Source of the DNA: Rhodobacterales bacterium CG2_30_65_12
GTDB lineage: Bacteria; Pseudomonadota; Alphaproteobacteria; Rhodobacterales; Rhodobacteraceae
Direction of reading: 5' to 3'
DNA length: 24,811 nucleotides
Assembly (NCBI GenBank): GCA_001873585.1
Contig: MNZL01000068.1
Span: 1 to 24,811 of the forward strand
Part shown: piece after piece, positions 7,534 to 14,264 of the stretch
Layout: every line of letters starts with the position of its first letter
Position numbering within the stretch: position 1 is the stretch's first letter
Made by a program: the position numbers and the translations under genes
The notes under the pieces: model-generated
Told to the model about the DNA's origin: nothing
Databases searched by the model: none
The model's input: the letters and a program-made list of their open reading frames with translations, nothing else

Positions 7534-7561
7534 TACGATAGCGTAGCTATACGATACCGTA
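7534..7561. promoter_or_regulatory. Tandem TetR operator, two TACGnnnnCGTA boxes
   Basis: Two palindromic boxes, TACGATAGCGTA (7534-7545) and TACGATACCGTA (7550-7561), repeat with a 16-base period. The 13-mers ATACGATANCGTA differ at one position. They lie 12 to 39 bases before the chosen TetR start, where promoter elements should be. Paired palindromes one and a half helical turns apart are typical of TetR-family sites that bind two dimers. Binding by the adjacent TetR protein is inferred from position. Confidence 0.75.
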
Positions 7562-7581
7562 CGGAATGACTCCCGGCAAGC

Positions 7582-8616
7582 CTACCGCTTTTTTTCCTTT
7601 ATCGTCTGCTTCGCCATCTTGCCGAAGGTGCGCGCGCGGGAATGGGCCTCGGCGAGCGAGCGTGTATTGTGCGCATCTTCGCGCTTGAGCTTCTGCCACC
7701 GCGCGAGGCGGTCGGGTTCAAGCCGGCCCTCTTCGGCGGCGGCCTTGACTGCGCAACCGGGCTCGGTGTCATGCGCGCAGTCGGAAAATCGGCAATGTAG
7801 GGAGAAATCGGCGATATCGTCGAACACCGCGTCGATCCCGGCCTCGGTTCCCGCCAGTTGCAGTTCGCGCATTCCCGGCGTGTCGATCAGCCAGCCGCCG
7901 CCGGCTGTCGGGTGAAACTCCCGCGCGGTGGTGGTGTGGCGCCCCCTTGCATCGCCCTCTCGGATCGCTCGCGTGGCGATCGCATCGCCGGTCAGCGTCG
8001 CGGCGAGGGTGGACTTGCCCACGCCGGACGATCCCAACAGGGCAACCGTCTGGCCCGGACCGCACCAATCGGCAAGTTTTCCCCCCGAGTCCGGGTCGCG
8101 TGCATCGAGCGTTACAACCGGGACCAAGGGCGCGATCTGGCGCAGCGTATCATGGTAAGGCGCGGGATCGGCGCAGAGATCGGCCTTGGTGAGCACAAAG
8201 ACCGGCACCGCGCCGCCCTCGTAGGCCAATGCCAGATAGCGTTCGAGCCGGGCCGGGTTGAAATCGGCGTTCATCGACGTGGTGATGAACAGGGTATCGA
8301 CGTTGGCGGCGATGAGCTGATCGCGCGCGTCCACCCCGGCGGCACGGCGATGCAGCAGGCTCTTGCGATCAAGCACCCGCGCCACGCGGTCGCGGCTGGG
8401 GTTGATCAGCACCCAGTCGCCCACGGCAACCTCGCCGGTGGTGAGGCCGGGCGGCAGGTGGAGCGAGATCAAACCGGCCTCGGTGAGCGCGTCAATCCGG
8501 TCGCGGTGCACGGCGCTGACGCGAGCGGGCATCAGGCCGCCGATTTTGTCGATCTTGAGCTGGCGCTGGAAATATGCCGACCAGCCGAGGGCGTTCAGAT
8601 CATGGGATTGGGTCAA
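7582..8616 (-). CDS. rsgA: Ribosome small subunit-dependent GTPase A
   Basis: A 344-residue circularly permuted GTPase that helps late 30S subunit maturation. An N-terminal OB-fold (GEVAVGDWVLINPSRDRVARVLDRKS) is followed by GTPase motifs in permuted order: G4 TKAD, then G1 GSSGVGKSTL, then G3 DTPGMRELQ. The C-terminal zinc knuckle has Cys and His in HCRFSDCAHDTEPGC. The reading frame has no ATG or GTG near its 5' end. The best start is TTG at 8616, because the next Met is residue 29, inside the conserved region, and no ATG or GTG codon lies between this TTG and the upstream in-frame stop at 8644-8646. The Shine-Dalgarno match is poor, so expression may be low. Confidence 0.93.
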   Translation of the reverse strand: MTQSHDLNALGWSAYFQRQLKIDKIGGLMPARVSAVHRDRIDALTEAGLISLHLPPGLTTGEVAVGDWVLINPSRDRVARVLDRKSLLHRRAAGVDARDQLIAANVDTLFITTSMNADFNPARLERYLALAYEGGAVPVFVLTKADLCADPAPYHDTLRQIAPLVPVVTLDARDPDSGGKLADWCGPGQTVALLGSSGVGKSTLAATLTGDAIATRAIREGDARGRHTTTAREFHPTAGGGWLIDTPGMRELQLAGTEAGIDAVFDDIADFSLHCRFSDCAHDTEPGCAVKAAAEEGRLEPDRLARWQKLKREDAHNTRSLAEAHSRARTFGKMAKQTIKEKKR

Positions 8617-8652
8617 GGCTTCGCTTTCGTGTAAACCACGGCATCACGCCTC

Positions 8653-8689
8653 GGGGGCGCAGGCTGGCGGGGCGTTCTTCCGCGCCCCC
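8653..8689. repeat. Inverted repeat between mcd and rsgA
   Basis: Perfect 8-base arms GGGGGCGC (8653-8660) and GCGCCCCC (8682-8689) enclose 21 bases. It lies in the 192-base gap after mcd and before rsgA, both on the minus strand. It could form an RNA hairpin limiting read-through from mcd, but no T-run follows in either direction. Confidence 0.35.
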
Positions 8690-8808
8690 ATGGTTCAGGC
8701 GACAAGCATCCAAGCTCCTATTTTTTGCCTAGACGAACGTATCACAAACGCATCAACGAGAAAACCCGTCGGTGCCGGGGTAACGGACAGGCCGTGAGCC
8801 GGGTGGCG

Positions 8809-10482
8809 TCAGCCGAGCAGGCGCCGAGCGATCACCTGCGCCTGGATCTCGGCAGCCCCCTCGAAGATGTTGAGGATGCGCGCATCGCACAGGATGCGGC
8901 TGATCTGGTATTCGAGCGCGAAGCCGTTGCCGCCGTGGATTTGCAGCGCGTTGTCGGCGGCCGCCCAGGCAACGCGGGCGCCGAGCAGCTTGGCCATGCC
9001 GGCTTCGAGATCGCAACGCTGGTCGTGGTCTTTTTCCCAGGCCGAGTGATAGGTGAGCTGGCGTGCCACCATGATCTCGACGGCCATCATCGCCAGCTTG
9101 TTCGCCACGCGCGGGAAGGCGATCAGCGACCTGCCGAACTGCTTGCGGTCTTCGGCATATTGCATGCCGACCTCCAGCGCATTCTGCGCCACGCCGATGG
9201 CGCGCGCGGCGGTCTGTATGCGGGCCGCTTCAAACGTCTTCATCAATTGCTTGAAACCCTGGTTTTCGACCCCGCCAAGCAGGTTCTCCGCAGGCACCTT
9301 GAAACCGTCAAACCCGAGCTCGTATTCCTTCATGCCGCGATAGCCGAGCACTTCGATTTCGCCGCCGGTCATGCCGGGCGTCGGGAAGGCGTCGGCTTCT
9401 TTGCCCGGAGCCTTCTCGGCAATGAACATCGACAGCCCCTTGTGATCGGTTGTCTCAGGGTCGGTGCGGGCGAGCAGGGTCATCACGTTGGCCCGCGCGG
9501 CGTGGGTGATCCAGGTCTTGTTGCCGGTGATCACATAATCTTCACCCTCGCGCACGGCCCGGGTGCGCAAGGCACCGAGGTCCGATCCGGTGTTGGGCTC
9601 GGTGAAAACGGCGGTGGGCAGCACCTCTGCCGCAGCGATCTTGGGTAGCCAATGCGCCTTCTGCGCGTCGGTGCCACCGGCGAGGATCAATTCGGCGGCG
9701 ATCTCCGACCGGGTGCCAAGCGAGCCAACACCAATATATCCGCGCGAAAGCTCTTCCGAGACCACCACCATCGAGGCTTTCGACATCCCGAGCCCGCCAT
9801 ATTCTTCCGGAATGGTCAGGCCAAACACCCCCATCTCGGCCAGCTCGCCGATGATCTCCATCGGGATCAACTCGTCGTTCAGGTGCCAGCCGTGGGCATG
9901 CGGCACCACCCGCGCATCGGCATAGCGGCGGAATTGCTCGCGAATCATTTCCAGCTCTTCGTCGAGCCCGGCATTGCCGAAGGTGGCGTGGCCTGCGTTC
10001 TCGCGCATCAGCGCCACGAGGCGGGCGCGGGCGGCGGGGGTGTTGCCTTGCGCCATGAGCGTCTGGATCTCGCGGGTGACGAGCCCGGCGAGATCTTCCG
10101 GCTCCAGGAACACATCCTGCGGCCGGGCAATCTCGCCCTGGCTCATCGGGATACCGCCCTGCATTTGCCACAGGTATTCGCCAAAAGCGATCTGCAGGAT
10201 GAGCTGCTCGATCTCGCCAAACCTGCCCTCGGCCTGCAACCGTTCGGCCCATGTCTGCATCTGCCGCAGCGCTTCGGCATAGGTGGCCAGCCACGCCAGC
10301 CCGTGCGCCGCCGCCTGATGCTCTTCGAGCTTGGCCGCAGATACCGTGCCACCGTCGCTGACGCCAGCGCGCACGCGGGTGGTGGCGGTGCCAAGCAAGG
10401 CGTCAACGGGGCCGATTGCGGCACCGGTGAGCGCGAGAAGATCATCGAGAATCGGCGGGGTCATGGTGGCGTTCTTGGGCAT
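8809..10482 (-). CDS. mcd: (2S)-methylsuccinyl-CoA dehydrogenase
   Basis: A 557-residue acyl-CoA dehydrogenase with an N-terminal extension of about 150 residues, as in Mcd of the ethylmalonyl-CoA pathway, which oxidises (2S)-methylsuccinyl-CoA to mesaconyl-CoA using FAD. After the extension comes the standard fold: IPEEYGGLGMSKASMVVVSEELSRGYIG, the FAD/substrate blocks AVFTEPNTGSDLGALRT and GNKTWITHAARANVM, and the C-terminal QIHGGNGFALEY and LNIFEGAAEIQAQVIARRLL. Glu541 in FEGAAEIQ is the likely catalytic base by comparison with medium-chain enzymes. The ATG at 10482 has a strong AGGGAG site; upstream in-frame codons add unconserved sequence. EtfAB, encoded at 20902-22580, is the expected electron acceptor. 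A generic acyl-CoA dehydrogenase is the alternative, but the extension and mcl1 nearby favour Mcd. Confidence 0.87.
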   Translation of the reverse strand: MPKNATMTPPILDDLLALTGAAIGPVDALLGTATTRVRAGVSDGGTVSAAKLEEHQAAAHGLAWLATYAEALRQMQTWAERLQAEGRFGEIEQLILQIAFGEYLWQMQGGIPMSQGEIARPQDVFLEPEDLAGLVTREIQTLMAQGNTPAARARLVALMRENAGHATFGNAGLDEELEMIREQFRRYADARVVPHAHGWHLNDELIPMEIIGELAEMGVFGLTIPEEYGGLGMSKASMVVVSEELSRGYIGVGSLGTRSEIAAELILAGGTDAQKAHWLPKIAAAEVLPTAVFTEPNTGSDLGALRTRAVREGEDYVITGNKTWITHAARANVMTLLARTDPETTDHKGLSMFIAEKAPGKEADAFPTPGMTGGEIEVLGYRGMKEYELGFDGFKVPAENLLGGVENQGFKQLMKTFEAARIQTAARAIGVAQNALEVGMQYAEDRKQFGRSLIAFPRVANKLAMMAVEIMVARQLTYHSAWEKDHDQRCDLEAGMAKLLGARVAWAAADNALQIHGGNGFALEYQISRILCDARILNIFEGAAEIQAQVIARRLLG

Positions 10483-10518
10483 GGAAAGCTCCCTGAAATG
10501 GTCCCGTTCCTGATAGGT

Positions 10519-10541
10519 ATTTTGCACCTGCAGCGCAACAA
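10519..10541 (-). promoter_or_regulatory. Candidate operator/promoter element before mcd
   Basis: Reading towards mcd, the sequence is TTGTTGCGCTGCAGGTGCAA followed by AAT, 37-59 bases before the start codon. It contains TTGC...GCAA arms around CGCTGCAGGT and the 8-mer CAGGTGCA, which also forms the arms of the pckA palindrome. TTGCGC with TATCAG 17 bases on could act as -35/-10. RamB/PccR-type regulators of C2 and C3 metabolism are known to bind TTTGC/GCAAA sites; a link here is inference. Confidence 0.3.
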
Positions 10542-10567
10542 TAATTCGCAGGCGCAGAAAAACCGAT

Positions 10568-10702
10568 ATGAAAGTAACCAGCCGGATTCTTGATACCGAC
10601 GCGCGGACCATGCCCGCCCCATTGTCGGCAGCGCTCGGGGTGGGGGCGTTTTTCACGCCGGGCGTCGCTTTCTGGCTGCCTATCCTGCGTGCGCCGGATT
10701 AG
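10568..10702 (+). CDS. Small ORF, 44 residues, uncertain
   Basis: An open frame from ATG 10568 to TAG 10702, with a second in-frame ATG at 10610, in the divergent mcd/TauE gap. The product begins MKVTSRILDTDARTMPAP and continues to a hydrophobic stretch, ALGVGAFFTPGVAFWLPIL, long enough for one membrane segment. It ends 34 bases before the permease start. There is no clear ribosome-binding site and I recognise no family. It may be a small membrane protein, a leader frame, a remnant, or chance. Confidence 0.3.
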   Translation: MKVTSRILDTDARTMPAPLSAALGVGAFFTPGVAFWLPILRAPD

Positions 10703-10736
10703 AACACCGCAAAGGAAACCGAAACACGAGGCATGG

Positions 10737-11510
10737 GTGGGCGATCCTTTCCTGCAATTCCCCGCGAGTATCCTGCTCGCGGCGGCGGCGATCACGTTTT
10801 TCGCGGGCTTCGTGAAGGGCGCGACGGGCTTCGCCATGCCGATGATCATGATCTCCGGTCTCGGCTCGATCCTGCCGGCCGAGACAGCGCTTGCGATCTT
10901 GATCCTGCCAACGCTGGTTTCCAACATGTTCCAGAGCTTCCGGCAAGGTTGGCGCGCGGCCCTCGCGGTGGTGCGCCGGTTCTGGCTCTATATCGGCGTG
11001 ATGATCGCGGTTCTCGTGGTCTCCGCCGTGATGGTGACGCGGGTGCCTCAAACGGTGATGTTCTTCGCCATCGGGGTGCCGATCATGCTGTTTGCTGTTG
11101 TGCAGCTCGCGGGCGCGCAGTTTCGCCTGGCACCGCAAACCCGCATCCGCGATGAAGTGATGTTCGGCACGGTGTCAGGATTGGTCGGCGGGGTGTCGGG
11201 CGTCTGGGGGCCGCCGCTGGTGGCCTATCTCGTGGCGATCGACGTGGAAAAGCGCGAAGCGGTGCGCACGCTTGGCGTTATCTTCGCTGTCGGCGCCGTG
11301 GCGCTCGCTGGTGCGCACCTGCGGTCGGGCGTGTTGAACGCCGAGACGATCCCGCTGTCAGCGGCGGCGCTGGTGCCGGCGCTGGGCGGGCTTGCCCTTG
11401 GCACACGCCTGCACGACCGGATGCCGCAAGCAACCTTCCGGCGAGTCATGCTGGGCGTGCTTGCCGTCGCCGGGCTCAACCTCGTGCGGCGCGGATTCAT
11501 CGGGATGTAA
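10737..11510 (+). CDS. TauE/SafE family membrane permease
   Basis: A 257-residue integral membrane protein of the TauE/SafE (DUF81) family, whose members export sulfite or sulfoacetate-type anions. About seven to eight hydrophobic segments are visible, with family-like first-helix sequence AAAAITFFAGFVKGATGFAMPMIMI and the second-half repeat GTVSGLVGGVSGVWGPPLVAYL. I chose GTG at 10737: GAGG lies 6 bases upstream and the protein then begins just before the first membrane segment, whereas the upstream frame to 10590 is Arg/Cys-rich and not membrane-like. It is divergent from mcd. No sulfur-metabolism gene is nearby, so the substrate is open. Confidence 0.85.
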   Translation: MGDPFLQFPASILLAAAAITFFAGFVKGATGFAMPMIMISGLGSILPAETALAILILPTLVSNMFQSFRQGWRAALAVVRRFWLYIGVMIAVLVVSAVMVTRVPQTVMFFAIGVPIMLFAVVQLAGAQFRLAPQTRIRDEVMFGTVSGLVGGVSGVWGPPLVAYLVAIDVEKREAVRTLGVIFAVGAVALAGAHLRSGVLNAETIPLSAAALVPALGGLALGTRLHDRMPQATFRRVMLGVLAVAGLNLVRRGFIGM

Positions 11511-11517
11511 CGCAAAA

Positions 11518-11541
11518 CGCCCCGGCGCTAGGTCCGGGGCG
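11518..11541. terminator. Bidirectional terminator between TauE/SafE gene and pckA
   Basis: Perfect 8-base stem CGCCCCGG (11518-11525) / CCGGGGCG (11534-11541) with an 8-base loop, between convergent genes. CTGTTT follows on the plus strand and GTTTTGCG on the minus strand, so it could serve both transcripts. Confidence 0.7.
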
Positions 11542-11564
11542 CTGTTTGCAGTGGCAGTCGCGGC

Positions 11565-13163
11565 TCAGCCGAGCATGATCGCCTTCACGTCGTCATCGAC
11601 GTGCGCCTCGTATTGCTTGAAGTTCTCGGCAAACATGCCAACGAGCTTTCTCGCTTGCGCGTCGTAGGCGTCGTGATGGTTCCAGGTGTGGCGCGGATCG
11701 AGCAGGACGGTTGGCACGTCATGGACATGCGTTGGAACCTCGAAGCCGAAATTCTCGTCGGTGCGGAATTCGGAATCGTGCAGCGAGCCATCGAGCGCGG
11801 CGGCGAGCAGGCGGCGGGTTTCCTTGATCGGCATCCGTTCGCCCTCGCCGTAGGGGCCCCCGGTCCAGCCGGTGTTGACCAGCCAGCAGGTCGCGCCATA
11901 CTTGGCGATCTTGTCACGCAAGAGATGGCCATAGACCTCCGGGCGGCGCGGCATGAACGGCGCGCCAAAGCAGGTCGAAAACGAAGGCTCGGGATGCACC
12001 ACACCCTTTTCGGTGCCGGCCACCTTTGCGGTGAAACCCGACAGGAAGTGATACATCGCCTGCGCCGGGGTCAGCCGGGCGATCGGCGGCAGCACCCCGA
12101 AGGCGTCGGCGGTGAGCATGATGATGTTTTTCGGATGCCCCCCCAGCGAGGTCTCGGAGGCATTCGAGATGTAGGGCAGCGGATAGGCCACGCGCGTGTT
12201 CGGGGTCAGGCTGTCATCGTCGAAATCGAGATCGAGCGTGTCCTTATCCCAGACCATGTTCTCGACCACGGAGCCAAACATCGTGGTGGTGTTGTAGATA
12301 TCGGGCTCGGCGATCGGCGAGAGGTTGATCGTCTTGGCGTAGCAACCGCCTTCGAAGTTGAACGTGCCCTTGTCCGACCAGCCGTGCTCATCGTCACCGA
12401 TCAGCACGCGGGTAGGATCGGCCGAAAGCGTTGTCTTGCCGGTGCCCGAGAGGCCGAAGAATACGGCCGTGTCGACCGGATTGCCCGGTGCATGGTTGGC
12501 CGAGCAGTGCATTGGCATGATGCCTTTGCCGGGCAGAATGTAGTTCAGCAGGGTGAACACCGACTTCTTGATTTCGCCGGCATATTCGGTGTCGCCGATC
12601 AGGATCAGCCGCTTGGCGAAATTCAGCGCGACCACGGTCTCGGTGCGGCAGCCGTGCCGGGCCGGGTCGGCCTTGAAGCTGGGGCTGTTGATGATGGTGA
12701 ATTCGGGCTGGAAGCTCTCGATTTCTTCCGTCGCCGGGCGGCGCAACATGTGGCGCGAAAACAGCCCGTGCCAGGCCAGTTCGGTGATGACCCGCACGTC
12801 GAGCCGGTTGGCCGGATCGGCGCCGGCAAACAGGTCCTGGACGAAGAAATCCTTGCCTTTCATGTGAGCGAGCATGTCGGCGTGAAGCCGATCAAAGGCA
12901 TCCGGGTCCATCGGCTTGTTGTTTTCCCACCAGATCGTGTCTTCCATGTCTGGGGTGCGCACAACGAACTTGTCCTGCGGCGAGCGTCCGGTGTGGACTC
13001 CGGTGGCCACGAGGACCGATCCGCCCTTGCCGAGGTGGCCTTCGCCGCGCTTTATGGCGTGCTCGATGAGCTGGGGTTCGATCAGGTTGTAATAAACGGT
13101 GCCAAGGCCCGAGAGCCCCTGGTCTTCCAAACGTTGCGCCGGGTTCACCCGTCCTGTGCTCAT
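11565..13163 (-). CDS. pckA: Phosphoenolpyruvate carboxykinase (ATP)
   Basis: A 532-residue ATP-dependent PEP carboxykinase, full length, which turns oxaloacetate and ATP into PEP, CO2 and ADP as the first committed step of gluconeogenesis from C4 acids. The P-loop is GLSGTGKTT (residues 237-245), followed by LIGDDEHGW with the metal-binding acids. The substrate-binding region includes GVHTGRSPQDKFVV and the Lys-containing GDTEYAGEIKKSVF. The C-terminal adenine-binding region is LVNTGWTGGPYGEGERMPI. AGGAG lies just before the ATG. It is divergent from chvI, as in other alphaproteobacteria, and its upstream region holds a palindrome flanked by direct repeats. Confidence 0.97.
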   Translation of the reverse strand: MSTGRVNPAQRLEDQGLSGLGTVYYNLIEPQLIEHAIKRGEGHLGKGGSVLVATGVHTGRSPQDKFVVRTPDMEDTIWWENNKPMDPDAFDRLHADMLAHMKGKDFFVQDLFAGADPANRLDVRVITELAWHGLFSRHMLRRPATEEIESFQPEFTIINSPSFKADPARHGCRTETVVALNFAKRLILIGDTEYAGEIKKSVFTLLNYILPGKGIMPMHCSANHAPGNPVDTAVFFGLSGTGKTTLSADPTRVLIGDDEHGWSDKGTFNFEGGCYAKTINLSPIAEPDIYNTTTMFGSVVENMVWDKDTLDLDFDDDSLTPNTRVAYPLPYISNASETSLGGHPKNIIMLTADAFGVLPPIARLTPAQAMYHFLSGFTAKVAGTEKGVVHPEPSFSTCFGAPFMPRRPEVYGHLLRDKIAKYGATCWLVNTGWTGGPYGEGERMPIKETRRLLAAALDGSLHDSEFRTDENFGFEVPTHVHDVPTVLLDPRHTWNHHDAYDAQARKLVGMFAENFKQYEAHVDDDVKAIMLG

Positions 13164-13243
13164 CTGATGCTCCTGTTGCCGGCGGTGGGGCCGGTCGATT
13201 GCCAGTTTCCTGAGGGGCGCGAGGGGCCATCCCCGCTATGCCG

Positions 13244-13263
13244 CAGGTGCAATGCTGCACCTG
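13244..13263. promoter_or_regulatory. Palindromic operator candidate for pckA
   Basis: CAGGTGCA (13244-13251) and TGCACCTG (13256-13263) form perfect 8-base arms with a 4-base centre. It lies about 80-100 bases before the pckA start and just downstream of a putative -10 (TATAGC), a typical repressor position. The binding protein is unknown. Confidence 0.5.
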
Positions 13264-13308
13264 ATGCATGGCCGCTATAGCACGCCAGTTTCCTTATGGA
13301 ACACCCAC

Positions 13309-13348
13309 GTTTGCGCAGTTTGCGCTAGCAGGGGGCTTGTTTGCGCAA
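13309..13348. repeat. Three GTTTGCGC direct repeats
   Basis: GTTTGCGC occurs at 13309-13316, 13318-13325 and 13339-13346. The last extends to the palindrome TTGCGCAA (13341-13348). Spacings of 9 and 21 bases put copies two and three on the same helix face. It could be a binding array for a regulator of pckA or chvI. Confidence 0.4.
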
Positions 13349-13514
13349 TCACCTTTCGCAGTCGCGAGGCCACGTTAGCCGTTTTTTTGCCATTTATGGT
13401 GCGTAATTGACTCACTTCCGCCCCCGATTCGCCCTTGCTTATTGATCTGGCGCGCAAAACCGGATTCAATGCGTGGAAAAACAGGCAGAAAACGAGCAGT
13501 AGAGGATTATCTCC

Positions 13515-14216
13515 ATGTCGAGGATTGCTTTGGTCGACGACGACAGGAACATTCTGACGTCGGTTTCCATGACGCTTGAGGCCGAGGGCTTCGAGGTTGA
13601 AACCTACAACGATGGTCAGGCGGCGCTGGACGCGTTCAACAAGCGGCTGCCCGATATGGCCGTGTTCGATATCAAGATGCCGCGGATGGATGGAATGGAT
13701 CTGCTCCAGCGTGTGCGGCAGAAAACCAACATGCCGGTGATCTTCCTCACCTCCAAGGACGATGAGATCGACGAGGTGCTGGGCTTGCGCATGGGTGCCG
13801 ACGATTATGTGAAAAAGCCTTTCAGCCAGCGCCTTCTGGTCGAACGCATCCGCACGCTTCTGCGCCGGCAAGATGCGATCGAGGGCGTGGTGATGCCCGA
13901 CACCGAGGAAAACAAGGTGATGCAGCGCGGCCAGCTGACGATGGATCCGCTGCGCCACGCGGTGACGTGGAAGGGCAAGGACGTGTCGCTCACCGTCACC
14001 GAATTCTTGCTCTTGCAGGCGCTGGCGCAGCGCCCTGGCTTCGTGAAGAGCCGCGATCAACTGATGGATGTGGCCTATGACGACCAGGTGTATGTTGACG
14101 ATCGCACCATCGACAGCCACATCAAGCGCCTGCGCAAGAAGATGCGCATGGTTGACGATGAGTTCTCGGCGATCGAAACTCTGTATGGTATCGGCTATCG
14201 TTACAACGAGGAATAA
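13515..14216 (+). CDS. chvI: Response regulator ChvI, OmpR family
   Basis: A 233-residue two-component response regulator. The receiver domain (about residues 1-120) has the acidic pocket VDDD (residues 7-10), phosphoacceptor Asp52 in AVFDIKMPRMDG, and Lys in DYVKKPF. The C-terminal OmpR-type winged helix includes LTVTEFLLLQALAQRPGFVKSRDQL and DDRTIDSHIKRLRKKMR. In alphaproteobacteria ChvG/ChvI responds to envelope and acid stress and controls surface polysaccharide, motility and carbon-use genes. It is divergent from pckA. chvG follows after about 48 bases and is its cognate kinase. Confidence 0.95.
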   Translation: MSRIALVDDDRNILTSVSMTLEAEGFEVETYNDGQAALDAFNKRLPDMAVFDIKMPRMDGMDLLQRVRQKTNMPVIFLTSKDDEIDEVLGLRMGADDYVKKPFSQRLLVERIRTLLRRQDAIEGVVMPDTEENKVMQRGQLTMDPLRHAVTWKGKDVSLTVTEFLLLQALAQRPGFVKSRDQLMDVAYDDQVYVDDRTIDSHIKRLRKKMRMVDDEFSAIETLYGIGYRYNEE

Positions 14217-14264
14217 CGCCCGCCAGAACGGCGGCGCGATGCACGGCACGGCGGAGTGAACTTG

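Larger units (their letters stand above)
13164..13514. promoter_or_regulatory. 351-base divergent pckA/chvI control region
   Basis: No gene is seen. From the pckA side it holds a direct repeat GCCAGTTTCCT (13201-13211 and 13284-13294), a palindrome (13244-13263) and a possible pckA promoter with -10 TATAGC (minus strand, 13279-13274) and weak -35 TTCCAT. Next come three copies of GTTTGCGC (13309, 13318 and 13339). The chvI side is less GC-rich, with a GTTTTTTTG run near 13380 and TTGACT near 13408 as a possible -35. AGAGGA precedes the chvI ATG. Confidence 0.55.

Noticed and set aside
9652..10593. 313-residue open frame antisense to mcd
   Set aside because: It lies opposite the conserved Mcd coding region and shows no domain; a composition effect.
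11601..13280. 559-residue open frame antisense to pckA
   Set aside because: It covers the complete pckA gene in the opposite direction, has no ribosome-binding site and no family-like motif; codon bias of pckA explains the lack of stops.
14239..14259. Six-codon frame (ATG to TGA) overlapping the chvG start region
   Set aside because: It could be a coupling leader, but it is too short to tell from chance and has no ribosome-binding site.
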